26,262 nucleotides of DNA from Deltaproteobacteria bacterium (GTDB lineage: Bacteria; Myxococcota; Myxococcia; SLRQ01). Position numbers and translations under genes: made by a program. The stretch's first letter is position 1, and the number at the start of each line of letters is the position of its first letter. The notes under the pieces are model-generated. The model saw nothing but the letters and a program-made list of their open reading frames with translations. It made no database searches and was not told the origin of the DNA. The DNA lies in the NCBI GenBank assembly GCA_007128675.1, contig SKWY01000189.1:1-26262 (forward strand), in the 5' to 3' direction. Below are positions 1 through 6,914 of the stretch, one piece after another.

Positions 1-2
1 AT

Positions 3-464
3 GTCGGAATGGGCTACGTTCAGCTGGGGCAGCCATCTCCAACTCTCTCTGGAGGAGAAGCACAGCGCATCAAGCTCTCCCGCGAGCTTGCAAGAGTGGC
101 AACGGGTCGCACCCTGTACGTGCTGGACGAACCGACGACGGGCCTGCACTTCGATGACATCCACAAGCTGTTGAACGTCCTGGACCGCCTCGTCGACGCG
201 GGCAACACGGTCGTGGTCATCGAGCACAATCTCGATGTAATCAAGTGCGCCGATTACGTCTTGGACCTTGGCCCGGATGGAGGCAACGCTGGGGGCCTGC
301 TGGTCGCCCAAGGCACTCCGGAAGAGATAGCAAAGGTGGGAAAGAGTCATACCGGCAAAGCCCTTCGGCCTCTTCTACCCAATGCCAGCCTCAGAGAGAG
401 CGGACCTGGCCGTAGCCGGCGAAGGCCCTCGAGACCCGGGACATCTCCTCGTTCGAGAGCCTAG
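3..464 (+). CDS. uvrA: Excinuclease ABC subunit A, C-terminal fragment
   Basis: UvrA is the damage-sensing ABC ATPase of nucleotide excision repair; it works as a dimer and loads UvrB onto DNA. Only the end of the second ATPase domain is present and the gene runs off the left edge. The signature LSGGEAQRIKLS, the Walker B stretch LYVLDEPTTGLH and the H-loop VVIEHNLDVIKCAD are all visible, followed by the usual LGPDGG and HTGKALRPLL ending. About 25 further residues rich in Arg, Ser, Gly and Pro follow. That tail is read from DNA that also encodes, on the other strand, the C-terminus of the class II aldolase (391-464). Family members usually stop soon after the HTG segment, so the tail may be a lineage-specific extension. 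The identity is secure. Confidence 0.96.
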   Translation, partial: VGMGYVQLGQPSPTLSGGEAQRIKLSRELARVATGRTLYVLDEPTTGLHFDDIHKLLNVLDRLVDAGNTVVVIEHNLDVIKCADYVLDLGPDGGNAGGLLVAQGTPEEIAKVGKSHTGKALRPLLPNASLRESGPGRSRRRPSRPGTSPRSRA

Positions 465-1095
465 GAGGTTCGCCAAGAGTCAAGGCCTCCAGGTACATGG
501 CTGCCAGCGTTTCGACCTCCGTCGCCAGCTCGAATGCGGACCTTGGACAATCGCCGAGAGCCAGCATTCCATGGTGTTCCAAGAGGCAGGCTCTTCGGCC
601 CTCCAGTGCCCGCAGGGCATTGTCCGCCAGCTCTTGGGTTCCGAAGGTCGCATAAGCCGCGCATCGGATGTCCGCCCCTCCAGCCACGGCCACCATGTAG
701 TGAAAGGCGGGGATACTACGACCATGACATGCGAGCGCCGTGGACCGAATTGGGTGAGCGTGAAGAACCGCGCAAACGTCCGGCCGCGAAAGAAGGATGT
801 CTCTGTGCATCCTCCACTCGCTGGATGGGGCATAGGAGCCATGCGCCGCGCCCTGCATGGTCATGCGCACGATGTGGTCCGGCCGCATCGAATCGTAGTC
901 CATTCCGCTGGGAGTAACGAGAAAGACGCCGGGGTCTAATCGCGCGCTCAGGTTCCCGCTCTTTCCCTGGTTCAGCCCCGACGAGTTCATGGAGCGACAT
1001 GTCTCGACCATGAGGGCTCTTAGATCCTGCTCGCTCCTCTCTCTGCCCAACGAGCAGGCATCGACGATTCGCTGCCTGGTAGACGAATCGATCAT
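391..1095 (-). CDS. Class II aldolase, likely 5-methylthioribulose-1-phosphate / 5-deoxyribulose-1-phosphate aldolase (Ald2-like)
   Basis: A cytosolic metal-dependent class II (fuculose/ribulose-5-P type) aldolase of 234 residues. Family landmarks are GNLSARL (48-53), TPSG (61-64), SSEW with candidate catalytic Glu93, the zinc pair HAH (His112, His114) and LLEHHGMLALG with the third zinc His near 175. The start at 1095 was chosen because the ATG overlaps the mtnA stop as ATGA and a GGGAG sits about 10 nt upstream; a longer reading frame to 1176 would run into mtnA. Coupling to MtnA suggests the substrate is the MtnA product. In Rhodospirillum and E. coli such an enzyme cleaves it to DHAP plus an aldehyde. 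The related MtnB dehydratase of the classical methionine salvage pathway shares the fold and cannot be excluded from sequence alone. Confidence 0.85.
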   Translation of the reverse strand: MIDSSTRQRIVDACSLGRERSEQDLRALMVETCRSMNSSGLNQGKSGNLSARLDPGVFLVTPSGMDYDSMRPDHIVRMTMQGAAHGSYAPSSEWRMHRDILLSRPDVCAVLHAHPIRSTALACHGRSIPAFHYMVAVAGGADIRCAAYATFGTQELADNALRALEGRRACLLEHHGMLALGDCPRSAFELATEVETLAAMYLEALTLGEPPRLSNEEMSRVSRAFAGYGQVRSL

Positions 1096-2216
1096 TGCCG
1101 TGGTTCTCCCTTCGGCGAGCTTCGACCTTGACGTTCCGGAAACAAAGACAAGAGTCCTTCCGTGGTGGCCGAGCACACGCCCCTATCGGTGACCAGAGCA
1201 GTTACCAGGCCTGCCGGGGTGATATCGAATGCCGGGTTCACGACATTCGTTTCACCAGGAAAAGGCCGCACCGAAGACAGCTGGCCTCCACTCGTCAGGC
1301 CGTGCACGTTCGTGACCTCGTCCGAGTCACGATCCTCTATCGGGATGTCCGATACTCCATCGAACACCGTCCAATCAATCGTCGGATGCGGGAGCGCCAC
1401 GAGGAAGGGAACATTGCAATCCTTGGCGGCGAGCGCTTTGAGGTAAGTCCCTATCTTGTTGCATACATCTCCAGCCGCAGTCGTGCGATCGGTACCGACA
1501 AGACAAAGGTCCACCTGACCTTTCTGCATCAAGAGACCGCCGGCATTATCCGTGATGACCGTGCACGGCACCCCGTGGCTCGCCAGCTCCCAGGCGGTCA
1601 GCGCGCCTTGCAGCCGAGGTCGCGTCTCGTCCACCCATACATGAACGGGGATGCCCTCATCATGGGCCAAGTAGACAGGAGACAGAGCGGTACCAAAGTC
1701 CACCGTGGCAAGCCAGCCGGCGTTACAATGGGTCAAGACATTGACTGCCCGTCGCCTTCCAAGCCGCTCCCAGGCGTCCTTGATGAAGGGAAGGCCGAAG
1801 GCGCCAATTGCTCGATTGATCGCTACGTCCTCTTCACAGATGAGCCCAGCCTCATGGAAGGCAGCATCGGCGCGAAGGCTCGGCGGCAGCGGCCTTACTT
1901 TGGCGGATACCCTATCCAGCGCCCACTGGAGATTGAACGCTGTTGGCCTTGTCGAGAGCAAGAGCTCATTGGCCGAATCGAGCATCTCATCGGAGGGATC
2001 GTCACGAAGAGCCAGCCAAATGCCGTAAGCCGCGGTAGCGCCTATTAGGGGGGCTCCTCTGACCCTCATCTCCTTGATTGCCGAAGCGGCCTGACTCAAG
2101 CTGTCCAGCCGCTCGAAGACGACCTCGTGCGGCAGCCGCGTCTGATCAATCACCTGGACGTAACGCCCATCCTCGGTCAGACCGATGCTGCGATGATGGA
2201 TGCCCTCGATCCTCAT
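1092..2216 (-). CDS. mtnA: S-methyl-5-thioribose-1-phosphate isomerase
   Basis: MtnA converts 5-methylthioribose-1-phosphate to the ribulose-1-phosphate, a cytosolic step in recycling methylthioadenosine; some members also act on the 5-deoxyribose analogue. The 374-residue protein has the family motifs RGAPLIG (53-59), THCNAG with catalytic Cys164, ITDNAGGLL (221-229), and GTDRTTAAGD with catalytic Asp243 followed by VCNKIGTY. The start at 2216 gives the conserved beginning MRIEGIHHRS and leaves 50 nt after the upstream exported-protein gene; the longer frame to 2336 would overlap that gene. No strong SD was seen. The gene ends in an ATGA overlap with the aldolase. No mtnK or mtnP is visible in the window, so the kinase or phosphorylase must be elsewhere. 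Confidence 0.94.
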   Translation of the reverse strand: MRIEGIHHRSIGLTEDGRYVQVIDQTRLPHEVVFERLDSLSQAASAIKEMRVRGAPLIGATAAYGIWLALRDDPSDEMLDSANELLLSTRPTAFNLQWALDRVSAKVRPLPPSLRADAAFHEAGLICEEDVAINRAIGAFGLPFIKDAWERLGRRRAVNVLTHCNAGWLATVDFGTALSPVYLAHDEGIPVHVWVDETRPRLQGALTAWELASHGVPCTVITDNAGGLLMQKGQVDLCLVGTDRTTAAGDVCNKIGTYLKALAAKDCNVPFLVALPHPTIDWTVFDGVSDIPIEDRDSDEVTNVHGLTSGGQLSSVRPFPGETNVVNPAFDITPAGLVTALVTDRGVCSATTEGLLSLFPERQGRSSPKGEPRQ

Positions 2217-2266
2217 AAGGCCGCAATTCTCTTTCCGAAGCTTGCGCGGACCAAACCCGCCAGGCC

Positions 2267-3157
2267 CTAGATACGCAGACGAGCGGACAAGGTGAATATG
2301 GCCGTGTTCACCCAGACCTGGTCCGGCGCGTACCAAAGATCATTCATGAACTCGAAGCTGAACTGAACCGAGTTCTCCAAGATCCCGACAGATGCCCCAC
2401 CGTCAATCTGCATGCGAAACTCCGGCGCACTATAAGCCTTGAGCAAAGAGAGGGCTCCATGGAGTTGGAGCCATTCGGTGGCAATGAAGCGATGCTGTCC
2501 TCGCAGCTTTCCCGCTGGATAAGGCCGCCAGTTGTGATTCATCTCCGTTTGCTGGTAGTCAACGCGTCGGTGATTCGCGAAGCTGTACTGACCGATGACC
2601 AGCTGCACGGGGACAATGAAGTAGCTGACCACATGCTCTTCACTCTCGCCAAAAGCGACTTCTCCCGTAAAGGTCGGAAGAGTGCTTGCCTCGAGCCGAA
2701 GATTGGTGCCCGTGCTGTGATCGTAGAGAGCCCCGAACTCCGTGAGAAACTTCGCGCGCAAGACCTCCATGCGAAAGACGTGAGGCCCAAGCGCCAAGCT
2801 CCCCGTCGTGGCTAGCTTGTAGGGGACCATGGGGTACTCCGCGAGACCCGTGTAAAGATCGCCCCGAGTAACGAATGTGAGCCCATACCACCATCGCCAA
2901 GACTTCTTCACCTCGGCGCCAAAGTAGAGCAGAAAAGGATCTCTTGTGGTGATGCCACCGGTCTCCAGCGCCACGCCTGTCCCGAGCGTCGCCCTCCAGT
3001 TGATATCCTCTATGCCGACAGGCCTAGCCATCTGAGCTCTGGCCGGCATCGCCATGAGCAAAGCGACGGCAACTATCGATGCTCCAGCCAACCAACGAAG
3101 AGATCCACACAAGCCCCCGGGCCGTGCTCCCGGCGAAAACGCGTCGCGATTATGCAT
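2267..3157 (-). CDS. Exported protein of unknown function, probable outer-membrane beta-barrel
   Basis: I do not recognise the family. The 296-residue protein starts with a long n-region, then a hydrophobic core (about 24-37) ending in ARA-Q near residue 41, a typical Sec signal peptidase I site. The rest alternates short amphipathic stretches rich in Trp, Tyr and Phe with turns. It ends in ...TLSARLRI, which fits an outer-membrane barrel only approximately because the last residue is Ile rather than Phe. A GGAGG lies 7 nt before the ATG and sits in the loop of a small hairpin. It is upstream of mtnA on the same strand with a 50-nt gap, so co-transcription is possible. Membrane localisation is inference. 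Confidence 0.65.
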   Translation of the reverse strand: MHNRDAFSPGARPGGLCGSLRWLAGASIVAVALLMAMPARAQMARPVGIEDINWRATLGTGVALETGGITTRDPFLLYFGAEVKKSWRWWYGLTFVTRGDLYTGLAEYPMVPYKLATTGSLALGPHVFRMEVLRAKFLTEFGALYDHSTGTNLRLEASTLPTFTGEVAFGESEEHVVSYFIVPVQLVIGQYSFANHRRVDYQQTEMNHNWRPYPAGKLRGQHRFIATEWLQLHGALSLLKAYSAPEFRMQIDGGASVGILENSVQFSFEFMNDLWYAPDQVWVNTAIFTLSARLRI

Positions 3158-3160
3158 GAA

Positions 3161-3195
3161 CTAGCCTCCAGCTAGGGCCGGCCACGCTGGCCGGC
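3161..3195 (-). promoter_or_regulatory. Two stacked stem-loops in the 5' leader of the exported protein
   Basis: Read on the minus strand, an 8-bp perfect stem GCCGGCCA/TGGCCGGC with a 3-nt loop (3177-3195) is followed after one base by a 5-bp stem CTAGC/GCTAG (3161-3175). The 5-nt loop TGGAG of the second stem holds most of the GGAGG ribosome binding site (3165-3169), and the ATG follows 3 nt later. No T-run follows either stem, so this is not an ordinary terminator. The placement suggests control of ribosome access, but no known riboswitch or leader class was recognised. Confidence 0.5.
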
Positions 3196-3370
3196 ATCTC
3201 GCAATCCCGAACTGCCTTCATTCCCCTTCGCCTGAAACGGGCGACAAGGGAACAAGCTGGGATTCTAAACCAGAAACGAGGTCTCAGGTCGAGCAGTAGA
3301 TATCTCGAAAAACGATATGGACTGGCAACCGCATACTCTCTGACCAAAAATCCAACCAGTCCGGCTTTCG

Positions 3371-3796
3371 CTACTCGTCAACCGTGGTGAATCGCGAGAA
3401 CAGGGTTACCTCGAGACTGATGCCGCCCTTCTCCGAAGAACGAATGCCCGGCTCGAGAACCATGTGATAGGTGGTGCCCGGCGCCAAGCTTGCCGATGGC
3501 CGGAAGACGATGCAGGCACTGTCCACGGCCGACAGCTCTATGGAGGCAGGCACATCCGTCGTTCCCGGCGCCCCCTGAACATCGGAATCACCAAGTCGCA
3601 GGGCCGCATGTTCCAGAGAGTCTTCTTCGATCTCCAATGACAGGCACACGCTCGGCACGGCATCCACATCTATGCCCGCAGCTCCATCGTGCGGCGACCA
3701 GTTCAGAACCGACAGTGGATTCGAAACCGTTATCTCCGGGCCACAGCCAAGAAAGAAGAAAGACGAAATCAGCACCACAATTAGTCGGGCTCTCAT
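3371..3796 (-). CDS. Small lipoprotein with an SbsA/Big_5-like Ig domain
   Basis: A 141-residue protein with a short signal and a lipobox FFLGC (lipidated Cys18), so it is probably anchored in the outer or inner membrane. The body reads like one bacterial Ig-like domain of the SbsA (Big_5) type: the NWSPHDGAAGIDVDAVPSV start, an internal SIELS strand, and LAPGTTYHMVLEPGIRSSEKG, which is the classic 'L.pgt.Y.v.v..gi.d..G' signature. It ends FSRFTTVDE. Such single domains usually occur in larger surface proteins, so a stand-alone copy is somewhat unusual. No SD precedes the ATG, but a promoter-like element ends only 10 nt upstream. The function is unknown. Confidence 0.75.
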   Translation of the reverse strand: MRARLIVVLISSFFFLGCGPEITVSNPLSVLNWSPHDGAAGIDVDAVPSVCLSLEIEEDSLEHAALRLGDSDVQGAPGTTDVPASIELSAVDSACIVFRPSASLAPGTTYHMVLEPGIRSSEKGGISLEVTLFSRFTTVDE

Positions 3797-3806
3797 GACG
3801 CGGGTG

Positions 3807-3836
3807 ATTGTACTCCGTGTCCCCCTTCCCCAACAA
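3807..3836 (-). promoter_or_regulatory. Sigma-70-type promoter candidate for the Ig-like lipoprotein
   Basis: On the minus strand TTGTTG (-35, 3831-3836) and TACAAT (-10, 3807-3812) are separated by 18 nt. Transcription would begin near 3800, only a few bases before the ATG at 3796, giving an almost leaderless mRNA. This agrees with the lack of an SD sequence. It was found by eye. Confidence 0.45.
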
Positions 3837-3924
3837 GACGGAGAAGGAAAAAGAGCCTAGATTGACCCGGGAGCCGGCAGAAGCCTCGACGATCAAGCCT
3901 TAAAGAAAGATGCGGCCCTTTGAA

Positions 3925-4404
3925 TCAGCTTCGCGAGTAAGTGCCCACCAGGCGGTTCATGCCGATTATCCGAGGCTCAATCCTCGACAGTAGCTCCCAC
4001 ATCGTGAGTCCCGGCTCGAGATCGATGTCTTCATCGAGAGCAATGATCCAGAAATAATAGGAATGAGATCCGTGGCCGGCCGGCGGCATCGGGCCGTTGT
4101 AGCCTTTGTTTCCCATGTCGTTCTTGCCCGCCGTGTACTCTTCGGTACCTTTCGGCAAGCTTCTTATGGAGCTTGGCACCCCGTATAGAACCCAGTGAAC
4201 GAAGCCGTATGTTCCGTTCGGAGATACGAGCGGCGCATCGGGATCGTGGCAGATCACCGCGAAGGATCGGGTGCCGTCTGGCGGGTTGGTCCAAGAGAGC
4301 TCCGGCGATAGATCGGCGCCCTCTCCGGTGTTCTCTTTGGGAATCCTTGCGTTCGGGTCGAAGGCGGGACTGACAAGAATCATGTCTGATGGAGCAAATG
4401 GCAT
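3925..4404 (-). CDS. YbhB/YbcL-type phosphatidylethanolamine-binding protein (PEBP) family protein
   Basis: A 159-residue PEBP/Raf-kinase-inhibitor-like protein, a small soluble fold with an anion-binding pocket; bacterial members have no firmly assigned reaction. The pocket motif CHDPDAP (52-58), YGFVHWVLYGVP (66-77) and the second pocket segment GPMPPAGHGSHSYYF are all present, and the length is normal for the YbhB group. The start at 4404 is set by a good AGGAGAG about 5 nt upstream, rather than the 22-residue extension to 4470. No signal peptide is seen, so it is probably cytoplasmic. It lies downstream of the alcohol dehydrogenase with a 140-nt gap and may have its own promoter. Confidence 0.92.
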   Translation of the reverse strand: MPFAPSDMILVSPAFDPNARIPKENTGEGADLSPELSWTNPPDGTRSFAVICHDPDAPLVSPNGTYGFVHWVLYGVPSSIRSLPKGTEEYTAGKNDMGNKGYNGPMPPAGHGSHSYYFWIIALDEDIDLEPGLTMWELLSRIEPRIIGMNRLVGTYSRS

Positions 4405-4544
4405 TGAACTCTCCTGTCTCGTTTTGTTGGCTGCGTCACTTTGTGTAGAGCAGTCGCTTGCGGAACGCAATCTCGCCTACCTTCGAGACGCCGTGGAACT
4501 CAACCAAGGCGCCTAGATCGGACCATTGCTCGCCCGCTACTCCA

Positions 4545-5711
4545 TCACGGCTCCAGCAGGACCTTCACGCAGCCGTCCACTTGCCGAAACAGTTCGTAAG
4601 CCACGGGCGCATCGGAGAGAACCATTTTATGGGTAACTACGAACGAGGAATCCAGCTCACCCTTCTCGATTCTTTCCAGGAGCGGTCGCATGTATCTGTG
4701 CACGTGCGCATGTCCCATCTTGAAGGAGAGTGATTTGCTGGCAGCGGCGCCCAGGGGAATCTTTTCGACACTGGACACATAGCTTCCTGGTATCGAGACT
4801 CTGCCACCTTTTTGGCATGCTCGAATTGCGTCCCAAAGAGTGCTGGGCAAACCGGTCTCGAAGCCGTTCTCGTGCTCCTCAAGCCGCGGGCCAACTCCGT
4901 GACCGTTGGATTCAATGCTCGCGGCGGCTATCACGACGCTGGGACCACGTCCGCCCGTGAGTTCCTCGATGACCTCCCGCACGGCCTTTCTCCCCAGGGA
5001 CTCGTCGATTACTTGGGCCCCGCCATAATCGCGCGCCATCTGGAGACGAAGTGGAACGGTGTCTATCGCTATCAGCACCCTTGGCTCGAAGAGGCGTGCG
5101 CACGAGACGGCTAGCTGTCCGATGGGACCGGCGCCCCACACCAAAACGGAATCATCGGGCTGAATTCCTGCCTGCTCAACGGCCATGTAGGCTGTCGGCA
5201 ACGTGTCCGCCAAGAGGAGCACCTGCTCGTCATCGAGATCCCGCTCTATCTTGAGGCAGCCCACATCCGCAAACGGCACTCGCACGTACTGTGCTTGTCC
5301 CCCGGCATAGCCTCCGAGAACGTGGGAGGACCCATAGATTGCGGCCGGTGAGTATCCAAAGAGCTTCTCGGCCATCCATGCGTTGGGGTTCGTGTTGTCG
5401 CAAAGAGACCACTCCTCCCTTTTGCAGTGCCAGCATCCTCCACATGAGATTGGGTAAGGAACCACGACGCGATCTCCGCGCTGAACCTTGTGAACCTCTG
5501 GCCCAATCTCGACCACCTCCCCCATGAATTCGTGGCCCAAAATGTCGCCGGCCCGCATGGAGGGAGTACGACCGTTCCAGATCTGAAGATCGGAGCCGCA
5601 AATCCCCGCCGAGGAAACGGCGACTATTGCGTCGCGTGGATTGATGATGGTGGGTTCGGCGACCTCCTCGATTCGAACATCCCTCTTGCCGTACCAGCAC
5701 AACGCTTTCAT
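4545..5711 (-). CDS. Zinc-dependent medium-chain alcohol dehydrogenase
   Basis: A 388-residue cytosolic MDR-superfamily dehydrogenase that would oxidise an alcohol or hydroxymethyl adduct with NAD(P). Catalytic zinc ligands are in GICGSDL (Cys38) and GHEFMGE (His60, Glu61). The structural zinc lobe is CGGCWHCKREEWSLC (Cys90, 93, 96, 104). The Rossmann motif VWGAGPIG is at 191-198. Conserved segments and length resemble the formaldehyde/threonine-dehydrogenase-like branch (FDH_like), but the substrate cannot be read from sequence. The ATG overlaps the stop of the upstream SRPBCC gene as ATGA, and GGAGG lies inside the end of that gene, so translation of the two is probably coupled. An unusual insertion (about 265-285) contains GHGVGPRLEEHENG; similar inserts occur in large-loop ADHs. 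Confidence 0.93.
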   Translation of the reverse strand: MKALCWYGKRDVRIEEVAEPTIINPRDAIVAVSSAGICGSDLQIWNGRTPSMRAGDILGHEFMGEVVEIGPEVHKVQRGDRVVVPYPISCGGCWHCKREEWSLCDNTNPNAWMAEKLFGYSPAAIYGSSHVLGGYAGGQAQYVRVPFADVGCLKIERDLDDEQVLLLADTLPTAYMAVEQAGIQPDDSVLVWGAGPIGQLAVSCARLFEPRVLIAIDTVPLRLQMARDYGGAQVIDESLGRKAVREVIEELTGGRGPSVVIAAASIESNGHGVGPRLEEHENGFETGLPSTLWDAIRACQKGGRVSIPGSYVSSVEKIPLGAAASKSLSFKMGHAHVHRYMRPLLERIEKGELDSSFVVTHKMVLSDAPVAYELFRQVDGCVKVLLEP

Positions 5712-6550
5712 CTCATCGCCTCCGATCGGGAGCTCAGAACCAGCTCCTCCGTCGAGAGCTGTCGAAAGCTGGTTTCACCAAGCCAACCTACCCGCCGCCG
5801 TCCTCGTGGCTGGCCTGAAGTGGAGGGCGTCTCACCACACTCCTCCAACTGCTTGAAGCGGCGTAAATCGTCGGCTAGCAGCTCTCCGAGATCCCGAGCC
5901 TTCCCTCCAAGAAACCTTGGCTCCGCATCGCCTGGCATCACCTCGTACCTCACGGTGACATGCACCTCTACGCCCCGATCTCCAGGCGCATCAATGAGCA
6001 CTATCTGTCCGGAGTAGCACGCAGGCTCACCCTCCTGCGTGCGCCAAGAGATCCGATGACCCTGGTCATCGATGCCGACTGTGATGTCCCGCTCGATGAT
6101 TGCGCCGCCTGGCCCCACAACCTCGCAGTGAAACTGGCCATCGCCAAGGTCCCAAATCGCTCGAACATGAGAAAAGAGGCTCACGAAGCTCTGTGGGCGG
6201 CTCAATTGATTCGCTAGCTCCTCCTTGCTCTTCAGTATGGTAATGGACCTATCGATACGAAGATGGTCGCTATGCTGCCGGGCAAGTCCACCTTTCCCTC
6301 TCCTCTTGGAATCTTTGGTCAACAGCCCCCGAGCAACCAGAAACATTCCAGTCCCGGCAATGACGGCACCCCCGAAGCCGCTCCTTTTCAGCCCGAATGC
6401 GGTGAGCAGCCCTCCTCCCAGGGCATAGAGATAGCGCCCCCCCCGCATGGATCGCAGAGACCCAGCCGATTCTCTACTCGAACCTAGTCTCGCATCGAAG
6501 TGCTTGGAGCCCGTGATAGCCATAGTCTCCTCGAGCATGAAGAGTCTCAT
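5708..6550 (-). CDS. Membrane-anchored SRPBCC (polyketide cyclase-like) protein with N-terminal DUF2892-like segment
   Basis: The N-terminal part has a glycine-rich double hydrophobic segment (YLYALGGGLLTAFGLKRSGF, then AVIAGTGMFLVARGLLT) typical of DUF2892/YgaP-type hairpins. After a basic linker comes an SRPBCC/START-like ligand-binding domain: IDRSITILKSKEEL, SFVSLFSHVRAIWDLG, ISWRTQEG, and VEVHVTVRYEVMPG followed by LGELLADDLRRFKQLEE. A Ser/Arg-rich C-terminal tail follows. The start is ambiguous: TTG 6562, ATG 6550 (chosen, GGAG close upstream) and ATG 6523 (GAGGAG close upstream) are in frame. It is translationally coupled to the zinc ADH. SRPBCC-plus-ADH pairs are familiar in many genomes, but the joint reaction is not established. 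The ligand is unknown. Confidence 0.75.
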   Translation of the reverse strand: MRLFMLEETMAITGSKHFDARLGSSRESAGSLRSMRGGRYLYALGGGLLTAFGLKRSGFGGAVIAGTGMFLVARGLLTKDSKRRGKGGLARQHSDHLRIDRSITILKSKEELANQLSRPQSFVSLFSHVRAIWDLGDGQFHCEVVGPGGAIIERDITVGIDDQGHRISWRTQEGEPACYSGQIVLIDAPGDRGVEVHVTVRYEVMPGDAEPRFLGGKARDLGELLADDLRRFKQLEECGETPSTSGQPRGRRRVGWLGETSFRQLSTEELVLSSRSEAMR

Positions 6551-6562
6551 TTGCTCCGCCAA

Positions 6563-6906
6563 AGCCCCCTGCTCCGACGAACGCTAGCCACCATAGGTGC
6601 GGCCAGTCTCGCGGCAACGGCGGGATCTCATCCACCTCTCGTGTAGGCGCTGCCTCGAGTAGAGTCAGAACGCCGGCTGCCATCCATAGGTGGGTTGAAC
6701 CCATCAAGCCGAGCCGGACCCGAATCGCCGGGTAGCATCCACCGCGATCCCAAGGCCGACTCATCGCGCTTGCACAGCCGCGCTCTTTCTCGCACTCGAC
6801 AAACCGGCGGTTTCACTTCGTGGGTAAGGTCTCTCTTGGCCCGAAGGTGCGACTTCTTGACTTGAATCGATCGCTTGCCGGAGCCTTCGAACGATGGACC
6901 CGACGC
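6563..6906. other. Gene-free stretch between nifS and the SRPBCC gene, containing repeat copy A
   Basis: About 340 nt with only short, unconvincing reading frames. Its left half (6563-6790) shows no clear promoter or terminator. The right end holds the start of the dispersed repeat described separately (6813-6914), which runs into the last codons of nifS. Confidence 0.5.
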
Positions 6907-6914
6907 TCAAGGGT
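6813..6914. repeat. Dispersed repeat, copy A (downstream of nifS)
   Basis: Shares an ordered series of blocks with 9275-9367 in the same orientation: TCACTTC, a CTTGGC/CTTACGG-type block, CCGAAGGTGC, CTTCT, GCTTGC, TTCGAA/GTCGAAGGAT and GACCCGACG ending in AGGGT. Identity is roughly 70% by eye with a few small gaps; the total length difference is 9 nt. It covers the nifS stop codon and last residues. Confidence 0.6.
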
